In this document: in pieces, positions 48,502 through 58,299 of the stretch
Layout: each line of letters begins with the position of its first letter
Position numbering within the stretch: position 1 is the first letter of the stretch
From: Zoogloea oryzae
Lineage (GTDB): Bacteria > Pseudomonadota > Gammaproteobacteria > Burkholderiales > Rhodocyclaceae
Reading direction: 5' to 3'
Assembly: GCF_030161255.1 (NCBI RefSeq)
Contig: NZ_BSPX01000009.1
Coordinates: 1-64,000 of the forward strand
Length of the DNA stretch: 64,000 nt
The notes under the pieces: generated by a model
What the model was told of the DNA's origin: nothing
The model's input: the letters and a program-made list of their open reading frames with translations, nothing else
The model's database searches: none
Made by a program: the position numbers and the translations under genes

Positions 48502-51492
48502 TTACTTCGGCCCGGTTTCCACCTGGACCAGCGGCTCTTCAGCCACGACGGCCGGGGCGCGGCGGCGGCGGCCGAGGGGCTGCGCAGGGGCTTGCTCCGG
48601 CTGGAAGGACTTCGTCGCATCCGAACGGGTTTCGATCAGCACCAGGCCGCTTTCTTCAAGGGCGACGGAGAGATCAGCCGGTGCGCTCGGCGCCGGGGCG
48701 GCGACGGGCTCGGCTGCAGCGACGGGTTCCACCACGGCCTCGACCGGCGCTGCGATGGTTTCGACAACCACCGGCGCGGCCTCGACAGCCACCGGTTGGG
48801 CGACCACTTCGACCGGCGCTTCGACCACCGGGGTGGTCTCGGCTTCACGGGCGGCGGCAGCAACCTGTTCGATCAGACTGCCAGCTTCAGCCACCGGTGC
48901 CGGCGCGGCTTCGGCCTGCACTTCGGCGATCACCGGCCGGGCGGCTTCGACGACAGCCTCGACAACCGGGGTTTCGGCCACGGCCACTTCGGCAGGCGCA
49001 GCCTCGACGGCGGCTTCGGTCACTTCGGCAGCCGGGGCGGCTTCGACGACCGGAGCGGTCTCGACCACTGCCGGGGCTTCGGCGACGACCGGCGCCGGGG
49101 TGGCTTCGGCCGGAGCGGCTTCGGTCACGGCAGGTGCGGCTTCGGCCTGGACGGCTTCGGCGGCGGGCTGGGCCTGATCGCCGATTTCCAGTTCGCCCTG
49201 GGCGGCGGCTTCGGTGCTGGTGCCTTCCTCGTTGCGACGACCACCGCGACGGCCACGACGACCGCGGCGGCTGCGTTCGGCGCCGGCTTCGCCATCGGCG
49301 GCAGCCGGAGCTGCACCTTCGGGGGTGGAGACGGCAGCCACGGCGGCGACGGCGGTCAGCTGCTCGGCGCTGGCGACGATGCCTTCGGCTTCGGCGGCAG
49401 GCTTGGCGGCCTGGCCGTTACGGTTGCGGCCGCGTTCGCCACGTTCGGCGCGCTCTGCACGCTCGCCGTTACGGCCTTCGCGTTCGGGGCGCTCGGCGCG
49501 CTCCTGACGCTCACCGCGTTCCTGGCGTTCGCCACGCTGGCGCTGGGGCTTTTCGCGGGCCTCGGCCTGGGCTTCGGGGGCGGCGGCGCTGCGGTTGGTG
49601 TCGCGACCTTCGCGTTCGCCACGTTCGGCGCGCTCGCCACGTTCGCCACGCTCTTCGCGCTGACCGTCGCGGCGGCCACGGCCACCGTCACGGCGACCGT
49701 TGCGTTCGTTGCGGCCGCGGGATTCGCGACGCTGGGGTTCCGGTTGGGCAACCACCGGGGCCGGCGCAGCGGCGGGCTTCTCGCCGCGGAAGAAGGCGAA
49801 GATGCGGGACAGCAGGCCCGGCTGGCTTTCCGGCACCGGGGCCGGTGCCGGGGCGGCAACCTTGGGTTCGACAACCGGGGCCGGCTGGTCGGGAGTGATG
49901 CCCTTGACGGCGGCTTCCTGGCGGGCCGGGCGGTCGGTGTTGGCCGACGGCGGGGTGTAGGTTTCGTCGGCCGGCTTGGTGGCCATGCGATAGCTCGGGA
50001 CGGCGCTCTCTTCCAGGTTGAGCTGGTCGTGGCGCAGGCGGACGATCTCGTGCTGCGGGGTTTCGAGATGGCGGTTGGGGATCAGCACCAGGCTGACCTT
50101 GTGGCGGATCTCGATCTTTGCGATGTCGTCGCGCTTCTCGTTGAGGAGGAAGGTGGCGACATCCACCGGAACCTGGCAGTGCAGGGCGCCGGTGTTGTCC
50201 TTCATGGCCTCTTCTTCGAGGATGCGCAGGATGTGCAGCGCGGACGACTCGGTGCTGCGGATGTGGCCGGTGCCGTTACAGCGCGGGCACGGGATGTAGC
50301 TGGTCTCGGCGAGGGCCGGGCGCAGACGCTGGCGGGACAGCTCGAGCAGGCCGAAGCGGCTGATCTTGCCGGTCTGGACGCGGGCGCGGTCGTAGCGCAG
50401 GGCGTCGCGCAGGCGGTTCTCGACCTCGCGCTGGTTCTTCTGGGACTCCATGTCGATGAAGTCGATGACGATCAGGCCGCCAAGGTCGCGCAGGCGCAGC
50501 TGACGGGCCACTTCGTCGGCGGCTTCGCAGTTGGTCTTGAACGCGGTTTCCTCGATGTCGGCACCGCGGGTGGCGCGGCCGGAGTTCACGTCGACGGACA
50601 CCAGGGCTTCGGTGTGGTCGATCACGATGGCGCCGCCGGAGGGCAGGCTCACCTGACGCGAGTAGGCGGATTCGATCTGGTGTTCGATCTGGAAGCGCGA
50701 GAAAAGCGGCACGTCGTCGTGGTAGCGCTTCACGCGGCCGACGTTCTGCGGCATGACGTGGGCCATGAACTGGCGCGCCTGCTCATAGACGTCGTCGGTG
50801 TCGATCAGGATCTCGCCGATGTCGGGCTGGAAGTAGTCGCGGATCGCGCGGATCACGAGGCTGCCTTCCTGGTAGATCAGGAACGCGCCTTCCTGGGACT
50901 GGGCGGCGCCGTCGATGGCGCGCCACAGTTGCAGGAGGTAGTTCAAGTCCCATTGCAGCTCTTCGGCGTTGCGGCCGATGGCGGCGGTGCGGGCGATCAG
51001 GCTCATGCCGCCGGGCACTTCGAGCTGGTCCATCACGTCGCGCAGCTCGGCGCGCTCGTCACCCTCGACACGGCGCGAAACGCCACCGCCGCGGGGGTTG
51101 TTGGGCATCAGCACGAGGTAGCGGCCGGCCAGCGAGACGAAGGTGGTGAGGGCGGCGCCCTTGTTGCCACGTTCGTCCTTCTCGACCTGGACGATCAGTT
51201 CCTGGCCTTCCTTCAGGGCTTCCTTGATGGACGCACGGCTGGCTTCGACACCAGGCTGGAAGTAGGCGCGGGAGATTTCCTTGAACGGCAGAAAGCCGTG
51301 GCGCTCGGCACCATAGTCGACAAACGCGGCTTCGAGGCTGGGCTCGATGCGCGTGATGACGGCTTTGTAGATGTTGCTTTTGCGTTGTTCCTTGGCGGCC
51401 GATTCAATGTCGAGGTCAATGAGTTTCTGACCATCGACAATGGCAACGCGGAGTTCCTCGGCCTGCGTTGCATTGAAGAGCATTCGCTTCAT
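48502..51492 (-). CDS. rne: Ribonuclease E
   Basis: 996 residues from ATG 51492 (MKRMLFNATQAEELRVAIVDGQKL, the standard RNase E start). The N-terminal ~520 residues hold the S1 domain, the 5' sensor and the DNase I-like catalytic region with DFIDM near 320, and the Zn-link CPRCNGTG near 406. The C-terminal ~450 residues are low complexity: an Arg/Glu-rich segment (many GERxER repeats) that should bind RNA, then long Ala/Val/Glu/Pro repeats, then an RRRRAP-type end. This is the degradosome scaffold. Membrane-associated in relatives. The leader is long, consistent with autoregulation. Confidence 0.96.
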   Translation of the reverse strand: MKRMLFNATQAEELRVAIVDGQKLIDLDIESAAKEQRKSNIYKAVITRIEPSLEAAFVDYGAERHGFLPFKEISRAYFQPGVEASRASIKEALKEGQELIVQVEKDERGNKGAALTTFVSLAGRYLVLMPNNPRGGGVSRRVEGDERAELRDVMDQLEVPGGMSLIARTAAIGRNAEELQWDLNYLLQLWRAIDGAAQSQEGAFLIYQEGSLVIRAIRDYFQPDIGEILIDTDDVYEQARQFMAHVMPQNVGRVKRYHDDVPLFSRFQIEHQIESAYSRQVSLPSGGAIVIDHTEALVSVDVNSGRATRGADIEETAFKTNCEAADEVARQLRLRDLGGLIVIDFIDMESQKNQREVENRLRDALRYDRARVQTGKISRFGLLELSRQRLRPALAETSYIPCPRCNGTGHIRSTESSALHILRILEEEAMKDNTGALHCQVPVDVATFLLNEKRDDIAKIEIRHKVSLVLIPNRHLETPQHEIVRLRHDQLNLEESAVPSYRMATKPADETYTPPSANTDRPARQEAAVKGITPDQPAPVVEPKVAAPAPAPVPESQPGLLSRIFAFFRGEKPAAAPAPVVAQPEPQRRESRGRNERNGRRDGGRGRRDGQREERGERGERAERGEREGRDTNRSAAAPEAQAEAREKPQRQRGERQERGERQERAERPEREGRNGERAERAERGERGRNRNGQAAKPAAEAEGIVASAEQLTAVAAVAAVSTPEGAAPAAADGEAGAERSRRGRRGRRGGRRNEEGTSTEAAAQGELEIGDQAQPAAEAVQAEAAPAVTEAAPAEATPAPVVAEAPAVVETAPVVEAAPAAEVTEAAVEAAPAEVAVAETPVVEAVVEAARPVIAEVQAEAAPAPVAEAGSLIEQVAAAAREAETTPVVEAPVEVVAQPVAVEAAPVVVETIAAPVEAVVEPVAAAEPVAAPAPSAPADLSVALEESGLVLIETRSDATKSFQPEQAPAQPLGRRRRAPAVVAEEPLVQVETGPK

Positions 51493-52177
51493 TCGTCTTC
51501 TTCTCCCGCGTGGCACACGGGCAGGACGAACCGCACCACCGCTCAGTTGCGGTGATTTAGTTTGGCGTGATCGAACCGATCCTTCATCAAGGGAAAATCA
51601 AACTAAAGTGGGTGGGCGGGATTCGTCTATCGCACCCTGAACCGCATCTGATGCTTGGGGCGCCGGAACAACGTGGCGGAATTCGTCGGGCCCGGGCTTC
51701 CGGAGCGCAGCGCACTCTCAGTGCGTTGCCGATCCTCAGTACGGGCGCCGGTCTGTCCGGCACGGTGCGTTCATGCGCCCCGGAGGCTGCGAAGTGCCTG
51801 CAGCTTCGCCTGGTCTCGCAAGGCTGGAACGGCGTGCGTACGATCGGGTACGACGGCGTATGGCGTTGCGACCTCGGGCCGGCTTGCAGGGAATGCTCCG
51901 CGGCCCCGGTTCAGGGCCGTCAATCTGCGTGTGCGCCTGCGCGCAATTGGTACAAGTTTATTGTCGAATAAAGTACCATCGCCCTCTTTTTGTCCGGCGA
52001 CGGACCTTCCTTTGGTTTTTCGGGAGCGGTGAGGGTGCCGGATAACTCGGCTTGGAGTCCTCTGCACAGAGTCGCTCTGGGGCGGCGCGGGCCGGTGTTG
52101 ATTCACATGACAACACGCTTCTGGCGGGCGCGACGCATCAGGACCGAAAAAACCGCTCAACAGTATATTTCAAAACG
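51493..52177. promoter_or_regulatory. Long divergent leader region of rne and rluC
   Basis: 685 bases with no credible gene. In other proteobacteria, rne has a long structured 5' leader that the enzyme itself cuts; that is likely here. An A/T-rich patch at 51955-51975 is a promoter candidate. I did not resolve the stem-loops. Confidence 0.5.
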
Positions 52178-53134
52178 ATGGCCTTGAGTAAAGCTCCCGC
52201 AGTGCGCCACGAGCGCGTCGACGACGCGAGCGCCGGTCAGCGCATCGACAATTTTCTGGTGCGCGTCTGCAAGGGCGTGCCGAAGAGTCACATCTACCGC
52301 ATCCTGAGAAGCGGCGAGGTGCGGGTCAATAGCCGTCGGGTGGATCAGACCTATCGCGTGCAGATCGGGGACGAAGTGCGCATCCCGCCGATCCGCATCG
52401 CCGAGAAGGAAAACGCCGCGCCGGTGCCCATGGGCAAGCCCTTCGACATCGCCTACGAGGACGACGCGCTGCTGGTGCTCGACAAGCCCGCCGGGCTGGC
52501 GGTGCATGGCGGCAGCGGGGTGAGCTTTGGCCTGATCGAACAGCTGCGGCGCCAGCGGCCGGAGGCGAAGTTCCTCGAACTGGTGCATCGCCTCGACCGG
52601 GAGACTTCGGGCCTGTTGATCGTCGCCAAGAAGCGCAGCGCGCTCACGGTGCTCCACGACATGATGCGTGACGGCAAGGTGCAGAAGCGTTATCTCACGC
52701 TCGTCTCCGGGCGCTGGCTGAACGCCCAGCAGCACATCAAGCAGCCGCTCCTCAAATATCTGCTGGAAAACGGCGAGCGGCGGGTGAGCGTGAATCGCGA
52801 AGGCAAGCCGGCCCACAGCATCGTGCGCCTGGTGCGGCGCTGGGCGGGCTACAGTCTGCTGGAGGTCGAGCTGAAGACCGGCCGCACCCACCAGATCCGG
52901 GTACATCTCACCCATGCGGGCTTTCCCTTGTGCGGCGACGACAAGTACGGCGACTTCGCCCTCAACAAGCAGCTCGAGAAGGAAGGGCTGGGGCGGATGT
53001 TCCTGCACGCGGCAAAGCTCGCCTTCCGCCATCCGCTCACCGATCAGCAGATCGAACTTGCGGCGCCGCTGCCGGCCGAACTGGATGGCTTCCTCGCCGT
53101 CGTCGAACAAACCCGGGAGCGGGAATATGGCTAG
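52178..53134 (+). CDS. rluC: 23S rRNA pseudouridine synthase RluC
   Basis: 318 residues. S4 RNA-binding domain near 20-75 (AGQRIDNFLV, YRILRSGEVRVNSRRV) followed by the pseudouridine synthase fold with catalytic Asp in HRLDRETSG near 142 and the late GRTHQIRVH motif. Modifies 23S rRNA. Its stop overlaps the next gene's start by eight bases. Confidence 0.94.
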   Translation: MALSKAPAVRHERVDDASAGQRIDNFLVRVCKGVPKSHIYRILRSGEVRVNSRRVDQTYRVQIGDEVRIPPIRIAEKENAAPVPMGKPFDIAYEDDALLVLDKPAGLAVHGGSGVSFGLIEQLRRQRPEAKFLELVHRLDRETSGLLIVAKKRSALTVLHDMMRDGKVQKRYLTLVSGRWLNAQQHIKQPLLKYLLENGERRVSVNREGKPAHSIVRLVRRWAGYSLLEVELKTGRTHQIRVHLTHAGFPLCGDDKYGDFALNKQLEKEGLGRMFLHAAKLAFRHPLTDQQIELAAPLPAELDGFLAVVEQTREREYG

Positions 53135-53789
53135 ACCGCAACGCTACGAACTGATCGTCTTCGACTGGGATGGCACGCTGATGGATTCGGCCGCTGCCAT
53201 CGTCCAGGCGATCCAGGCTGCCAGCGCCGATCTGGGCCTGCCGCCGCCTTCCGACGCCCGGGCGCGTCACGTGATCGGCCTCGGTCTCCAGGACGCGCTG
53301 CACCATGCGGTGCCGGAATTGCCCGAATCCGACTATCCGAAGATGGTCGAGCGCTACCGCCATCACTATCTGTCCAGCGATCACGAGCTGACGCTGTTTG
53401 ACGGCACCCAGGCGCTGATCGCCGATCTCCACGCCCGCGGTCATCTGCTGGCGGTGGCGACCGGCAAGAGCCGCAAGGGGCTCGACCGGGCGCTCGGTTT
53501 TACCGGGCTGGGCAAGTATTTCCACGCCACGCGCTGCGCCGACGAGTGCTTCTCGAAGCCCCATCCGGCGATGCTGTTCGAGCTGATGGCCGAGCTGGGC
53601 GTGATGGCCGAAACCTGTCTGATGATCGGCGACACGACCCACGACCTGCTGATGGCGAAGAACGCCGGTGTGGATGGGCTGGCCGTGAGTTTTGGCGCCC
53701 ATCCGGTCGATCAGCTGGTGGCCGAGTCGCCGGTGGCGTGCATCGACACGCCGGCCGGGCTTCGGGCGTGGCTGGAGGCCAACGGTTGA
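53127..53789 (+). CDS. HAD-family phosphatase (Gph-like)
   Basis: 220 residues. HAD motifs: DWDGTLMDS near residue 13 (nucleophile Asp), VATGKSRKGL near 110 (Thr and Lys), and MIGDTTHDLLMAKNAG near 168 (acidic pair). Related to phosphoglycolate phosphatase; the substrate is not certain. Translationally coupled to rluC, an order seen in many betaproteobacteria. Confidence 0.92.
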   Translation: MARPQRYELIVFDWDGTLMDSAAAIVQAIQAASADLGLPPPSDARARHVIGLGLQDALHHAVPELPESDYPKMVERYRHHYLSSDHELTLFDGTQALIADLHARGHLLAVATGKSRKGLDRALGFTGLGKYFHATRCADECFSKPHPAMLFELMAELGVMAETCLMIGDTTHDLLMAKNAGVDGLAVSFGAHPVDQLVAESPVACIDTPAGLRAWLEANG

Positions 53790-54112
53790 TCTGCGTGTCG
53801 GCCGATCTCGTCGATGGCGGCGACGGCGTGCGCTTCGTGGTGCAGCGGGGCGGCCGGGATGTGGCGGCCTTTGCGGTGCGTTTCCGGGGCAAGGTCTACG
53901 CCTACTTCAACCGCTGCGCCCACGTGGCGGTCGAGCTCGACTGGCAGCCCGGACGCTTCTTCGACAGCGACGGGTTGTATCTGATCTGCGCCACCCACGG
54001 CGCCCTGTACCGGCCCGAGAGCGGTGCGTGCGTCGAAGGCCCGTGCCGGGGTGGTCGGCTGGAGATGCTGCCGGTGGTGGAGCGGGATGGCGGGGTGTTT
54101 CTCGCCGACTGA
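53786..54112 (+). CDS. Rieske [2Fe-2S] domain protein
   Basis: 108 residues. A single Rieske domain: CAH near 49-51 and CATH near 72-75 provide the two Cys and two His of the cluster. The TTG at 53786 overlaps the phosphatase stop (TTGA); a GTG at 53795 is the alternative. Probably a small soluble electron carrier; the partner is unknown. Confidence 0.88.
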   Translation: MICVSADLVDGGDGVRFVVQRGGRDVAAFAVRFRGKVYAYFNRCAHVAVELDWQPGRFFDSDGLYLICATHGALYRPESGACVEGPCRGGRLEMLPVVERDGGVFLAD

Positions 54113-54135
54113 GTTTCGCCGACCGAGCGCTGCGG

Positions 54136-54855
54136 CTAGCTGGCGAGTAGTAGGAAGACCGTCGGGCGCTTGGCCAGATCCGGCGCGGGCGCCTTCTTCC
54201 AGTCGGCGATCCGCTTGGTGACAATCCATTCGTCCGCGGTGGTGAGATCCCGGGCGACGCACAGGCGGGTCTCGGGTCCGCAGGCCTGCTTGAGCGCCTC
54301 GAACATCCGGTCGTTGCGGTAGGGTGTCTCGATGAACAGCTGGGTGCGCGAGAATCTGGCGGATTCGGCTTCCAGTTCGCGCAGGCGACGCTTGCGCGCC
54401 TCCTCGTCGATGGGCAGGTAGCCGTGGAAGGCGAAGCTCTGCCCGTTGAGGCCGGAGGCCATCAGGCCCAGCAACAGCGACGACGGGCCGACCATCGGCA
54501 CCACCTGGATGCCGGCCTCGTGGGCGCGGCTGACCAGCAGGGCGCCGGGGTCAGCCACCGCCGGGCAGCCGGCCTCGGACATCAATCCGCAGTCGAGCCC
54601 GTTCCTGATCGGCGCCAGCAGGCCATCAAGATCGGCCGGGCCCGGGTTTTCGGGCAGCTCGCGGATGTCGAGGTCGCGTAGCGGCCTGGGGTGCTCGAAG
54701 CGCTTGAGTTCGGCGCGGGCGGTCTTGGCGTTCTCGACGACGAAGTAATCGAGGCTGCGGGCCCGCATGCCGACTTCGGTCGGCGTGGTGAGGGCGAGGG
54801 GCGCCTCGCCCAGGCTGACCGGAATCAGGTAGAGCTTGCCGGCGGCGGTCGTCAC
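54136..54855 (-). CDS. SAM-dependent methyltransferase, tetrapyrrole-methylase family (RsmI-like)
   Basis: 239 residues with a GTG start that overlaps the maf stop (GTGA). Visible: GKLYLIPVSLG at the N-terminus, GLMSEAGCPAVADPG near 92 (SAM binding), and VVPMVGPSSLLLGLMASGL near 118. Resembles RsmI/YraL, which methylates 16S rRNA, but this shorter relative, without the RsmI C-terminus, may act on another substrate. Confidence 0.87.
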   Translation of the reverse strand: MTTAAGKLYLIPVSLGEAPLALTTPTEVGMRARSLDYFVVENAKTARAELKRFEHPRPLRDLDIRELPENPGPADLDGLLAPIRNGLDCGLMSEAGCPAVADPGALLVSRAHEAGIQVVPMVGPSSLLLGLMASGLNGQSFAFHGYLPIDEEARKRRLRELEAESARFSRTQLFIETPYRNDRMFEALKQACGPETRLCVARDLTTADEWIVTKRIADWKKAPAPDLAKRPTVFLLLAS

Positions 54856-55427
54856 GGCAGGGCGACGCCTTCGTGGCGCAGCATGCGGGCCAGGGCGATC
54901 AGCGGCAGGCCGACGAGGGCGTTGGGGTCGTCGCCGGAAAGGGCGTCGAGGAGGGTGATGCCCAGGCCTTCCGACTTGGCGCTGCCAGCGCAGTCGAGGG
55001 GGCGCTCCTTTTCTACATAGCGGACGATCTCGTCATCGCTGAGGGTGCGAAAGCGCACCTCGGTCGGCACGACGTCGATCTGCGCTTCGCCCGTTGTCGT
55101 GTTGAGGAGCGCCAGCGCGGTGTGGAAGATCACGGTCTGGCCGCTCATCTGCTTGAGCTGCGCCACGGCGCGTTCGACGGTGCCGGGCTTGCCGAAGCGG
55201 ATGTCGCCCATCGCGGCCACCTGGTCGCTGCCGATGATCAGCGCGTCGGCAAAGTTGCCGGCCACGGCGCGGGCCTTTTCGATGGCGAGGCGCTCGGCGG
55301 TGCTGCGGGGGGGTTCGCCGGGCAGCGGGCTCTCGTCGATGTCGGGGCGGGCAACTTCGAAGGGCAGGTTGAAGCGCTGGAGGAGTTCGCGGCGATACGC
55401 CGACGTGGAAGCAAGAACGAGTTTCAT
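54852..55427 (-). CDS. Maf-family nucleotide pyrophosphatase (YceF-like)
   Basis: 191 residues from ATG 55427. Motifs: LASTSAYRRELL near 5-16, DIDES near 29, IIGSDQVA near 66 and DCAGSAKSEGLG near 145. Cleaves modified nucleoside triphosphates (YceF members prefer 7-methyl-GTP). Divergent from yceD, as in most betaproteobacteria. Confidence 0.93.
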   Translation of the reverse strand: MKLVLASTSAYRRELLQRFNLPFEVARPDIDESPLPGEPPRSTAERLAIEKARAVAGNFADALIIGSDQVAAMGDIRFGKPGTVERAVAQLKQMSGQTVIFHTALALLNTTTGEAQIDVVPTEVRFRTLSDDEIVRYVEKERPLDCAGSAKSEGLGITLLDALSGDDPNALVGLPLIALARMLRHEGVALP

Positions 55428-55515
55428 CGATCGGGGTGCTGCGGCGTGAAAAGTGCCGTCGGCCGCTTTGCAGAGTTTTGACACAGGGAGCCGAAAATAA
55501 TATCATGCCGCTCTT

Positions 55516-56010
55516 ATGTCGCAAGAAAGCTTCGTGATCGACCTTCGGGCGTTGGCCAGAGATGGGCGCCGCCTTGAGGGCGAGGTGCCGGTATCCCGGC
55601 TCGGCCGTGTTGCCGAGTCTGTGCTGGAACCCGCCGGAACGGTGGCTTTCGGGTTTCAGGGCGAGCGTGACGGCGAGGGCAAGCTCCACGTCGATCTGTG
55701 GATCCGGGGAAGTCTGGTTCTTCAGTGTCAGCGCTGTCTTGAGGCCCTGCAGTGGCCCTGTGAAGTGGAAAATCGTCTTCTGCTCCTCCGTCCCGGCGAA
55801 GCGCCGCCGGAAGATGAGCTCGAAAACGATGCGGAAGACGCCCTCGAGGTTGAACCGCTCACGGACCTCCTGGCGCTGGTCGAGGACGAGGTGTTGCTGG
55901 CCTTGCCTCTGGTGCCACGTCACGATGATTGCGATCCGCCGGTCAAGGCCGGTGTTGATGAAGAGATTTCGCCCTTCGCCGTTCTGCGTCAGTTGCGCGG
56001 CAAGGTTTAA
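55516..56010 (+). CDS. yceD: YceD family protein (DUF177)
   Basis: 164 residues with the DUF177 cysteine motif CQRCLEAL near 73, an acidic middle (PEDELENDAEDALEVEPL) and CDPP near 140. Linked to 23S rRNA/L32 function in other bacteria. Directly ahead of rpmF, 21 bases apart, the usual pair. Confidence 0.93.
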   Translation: MSQESFVIDLRALARDGRRLEGEVPVSRLGRVAESVLEPAGTVAFGFQGERDGEGKLHVDLWIRGSLVLQCQRCLEALQWPCEVENRLLLLRPGEAPPEDELENDAEDALEVEPLTDLLALVEDEVLLALPLVPRHDDCDPPVKAGVDEEISPFAVLRQLRGKV

Positions 56011-56031
56011 GTATTCCTCAAGGAGTTTTTC

Positions 56032-56211
56032 ATGGCCGTTCAACAGAACAAGAAGTCCCCGTCCAAGCGCGGTATGCATCGTTCCCACGATTTCCTGGTT
56101 GCGCCCCCGCTGGCCGTCGAGCCGACCACCGGCGAAGTCCACCTGCGCCACCACGTTTCGCCGTCCGGCGTCTATCGTGGCAAGAAGGTTGCCAAGGCCA
56201 AGGGCGAGTAA
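56032..56211 (+). CDS. rpmF: 50S ribosomal protein L32
   Basis: 59 residues, starting MAVQQNKKSPSKRGMHRSHD and ending KKVAKAKGE. The highly conserved L32 sequence. AAGGAG eight bases ahead of the start. First in the yceD-rpmF-plsX-fab cluster after yceD. Confidence 0.98.
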   Translation: MAVQQNKKSPSKRGMHRSHDFLVAPPLAVEPTTGEVHLRHHVSPSGVYRGKKVAKAKGE

Positions 56212-56299
56212 TTCTCCTGGTTGCCAGACGGCGCGACGCCTTCGGGCGGTCGCGCCGTTTTCACAACTTGTCCACCCATTTCTCTCCGTTTAGCGCCGA

Positions 56300-57313
56300 A
56301 TGACTGTCACCCTGGCCATTGACTGCATGGGGGGCGATCACGGCCCTTCGGTAACGGTTCCGGCCGCGCTGCATTTTTTGCGCGCTGATCGCGATGCCCG
56401 AATTCTCCTGGTCGGTCGCCCGGAGGCCATTGAGCCTCATCTGGGTGGCGCGCTCCAGGAATTCGGTGAGCGCCTGCGCGTGCATCCGGCGTCGGAAGTC
56501 GTCGGCATGGACGAGCCGCCGGCGCTCGCCATGCGCAACAAGAAGGATTCATCGATGCGCGTGTCGGTGGATCTGGTCAAGTCGGGCGATGCCCAGGCGG
56601 CCGTGTCCGCCGGCAATACCGGTGCGCTGATGGCGATCTCCCGGTTCGTCCTCAAGACCCTCCCTGGCATCGACCGCCCGGCGATCTGCAGCACGCTGCC
56701 GAGCATGCGCGGCCTCACCCACATGCTCGATCTGGGTGCCAACGTCGATTGCTCCGCCGAGCATCTGCTCCAGTTCGGCATCATGGGCGCGATGCTGGTG
56801 GCGGCCGTCGAGCACAACGAGCGGCCCAGCGTCGGCCTGCTCAACATCGGCGAAGAAGACATCAAGGGCAACGAGATCGTCAAACAGGCCGGTGAGCTCC
56901 TGCGCAACAGCGGGCTCAACTTCTACGGCAACGTCGAAGGCAACGACATCTACAAGGGCACGGTCGACGTGGTCGTCTGCGACGGCTTTGTCGGCAACGT
57001 GGCGCTCAAGACCTCGGAAGGCCTCGCCCACATGATGGCGACCTTCCTGCGCGAACAGTTCTCCCGCAACTGGATCACCAAGCTGGCGGCATTCTTTGCG
57101 ATGTCGGCCCTCAAGGGGTTCAAGCACAAGGTGGATTCCCGCCGCTACAACGGCGCGGCCCTGCTGGGGCTGCGCGGTGTGGTGGTGAAGAGTCACGGCT
57201 CGGCCGATGCCTTCGCCTTTGAACAGGCGCTCTGGCGGGCGGCGGAAGCCGCGCGCAACAGGCTCATCGAGCGGATCAGCGAACGAATGGAACGTGAAAG
57301 GCCTGCGGCATGA
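56300..57313 (+). CDS. plsX: Phosphate acyltransferase PlsX
   Basis: 337 residues. Starts TLAIDCMGGDHGP, a PlsX signature, with SAGNTGALMA near 95 and GFVGNVALKTSEG near 228. Converts acyl-ACP to acyl-phosphate for phospholipid synthesis. Overlaps fabH by four bases (ATGA). Confidence 0.97.
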   Translation: MTVTLAIDCMGGDHGPSVTVPAALHFLRADRDARILLVGRPEAIEPHLGGALQEFGERLRVHPASEVVGMDEPPALAMRNKKDSSMRVSVDLVKSGDAQAAVSAGNTGALMAISRFVLKTLPGIDRPAICSTLPSMRGLTHMLDLGANVDCSAEHLLQFGIMGAMLVAAVEHNERPSVGLLNIGEEDIKGNEIVKQAGELLRNSGLNFYGNVEGNDIYKGTVDVVVCDGFVGNVALKTSEGLAHMMATFLREQFSRNWITKLAAFFAMSALKGFKHKVDSRRYNGAALLGLRGVVVKSHGSADAFAFEQALWRAAEAARNRLIERISERMERERPAA

Positions 57314-58275
57314 TTCATGCGCGAGTGATCGGAACCGGCAGCTTTCTGCCCGGTGCGCCCGTCAGCAACAACGATCTGGTGGCCCGGGGTATCGATACCT
57401 CGGACGAATGGATTGTCGAACGCACCGGCATCTGCCGGCGTCACCTGGCCGAGCCCGATGTCACGGCGAGCCAACTGGCCTATGAGGCGAGCACCCGGGC
57501 GATTGCCGCCGCGGGCTGTCAGCCGGCCGACATCGACCTGATCATCGTCGCCACCTCCACGCCGGATTACATCTTCCCGAGCACCGCCGCGCTGCTGCAG
57601 TCAAAGCTGGGCATCGTCAATGGCGGCGCCGCTTTCGACCTGCAGGCGGTATGCACCGGTTTCGCCTACGCCCTCTCGACCGCCGAGAAGTTCATCCGCT
57701 CGGGCAGCCACAAGCGTGCGCTGGTCGTGGGCGCCGAAGTCTTCTCGCGCATCCTCGACTGGAACGACCGTGGCACCTGCGTGCTGTTCGGCGATGGCGC
57801 AGGCGCCGTGGTGCTGGAGGCGTCCGACAAGCCCGGCATCCTCGCCACCGCGCTGCACGCCGATGGTAGCCACAACGGCATCCTGTGCGTGCCGGGTCAG
57901 GTCAATCGCGGTGGCATCACCGGCGACCCCTTCCTCCGCATGGATGGCCAGGCGGTCTTCAAGTTTGCGGTCAAGGTGCTGAGTGACGTGGCGCGCGAGG
58001 TGGTCGATCAAGCCGGTCTCACCATCGACGACGTGGACTGGCTGATTCCCCACCAGGCCAACATCCGCATCATGCAGGCCACCGCCAAGCGGCTGGGTGT
58101 GCCGACCGAGAAGGTCATCGCCACCGTCAGCGAGCATGGCAACACCTCGGCGGCGTCGATTCCGCTGGCGCTCGACCTCGCCGTGCGCGACGGCCGCATC
58201 CAGCGTGGTCACAAGATTCTTCTCGAAGGCGTGGGCGGTGGCTTCACCTGGGGCGCCGCGCTCCTCGAGTTTTAA
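57310..58275 (+). CDS. fabH: 3-oxoacyl-ACP synthase III
   Basis: 321 residues. Catalytic Cys in AVCTGFAYAL near 113, His in LIPHQANIRI near 248 and Asn in EHGNTSAASIP near 278. Starts fatty acid synthesis from acetyl-CoA and malonyl-ACP. Coupled to plsX. Confidence 0.98.
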   Translation: MIHARVIGTGSFLPGAPVSNNDLVARGIDTSDEWIVERTGICRRHLAEPDVTASQLAYEASTRAIAAAGCQPADIDLIIVATSTPDYIFPSTAALLQSKLGIVNGGAAFDLQAVCTGFAYALSTAEKFIRSGSHKRALVVGAEVFSRILDWNDRGTCVLFGDGAGAVVLEASDKPGILATALHADGSHNGILCVPGQVNRGGITGDPFLRMDGQAVFKFAVKVLSDVAREVVDQAGLTIDDVDWLIPHQANIRIMQATAKRLGVPTEKVIATVSEHGNTSAASIPLALDLAVRDGRIQRGHKILLEGVGGGFTWGAALLEF

Positions 58276-58299
58276 GCAGTACAGTCATTCAAGGATGGG

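Noticed and set aside
48436..51555. A 1039-codon open frame on the plus strand opposite rne, Gly/Ala-rich
   Set aside because: It mirrors rne in a GC-rich gene with strong codon bias; the composition is an artefact of the antisense frame and rne is certain.
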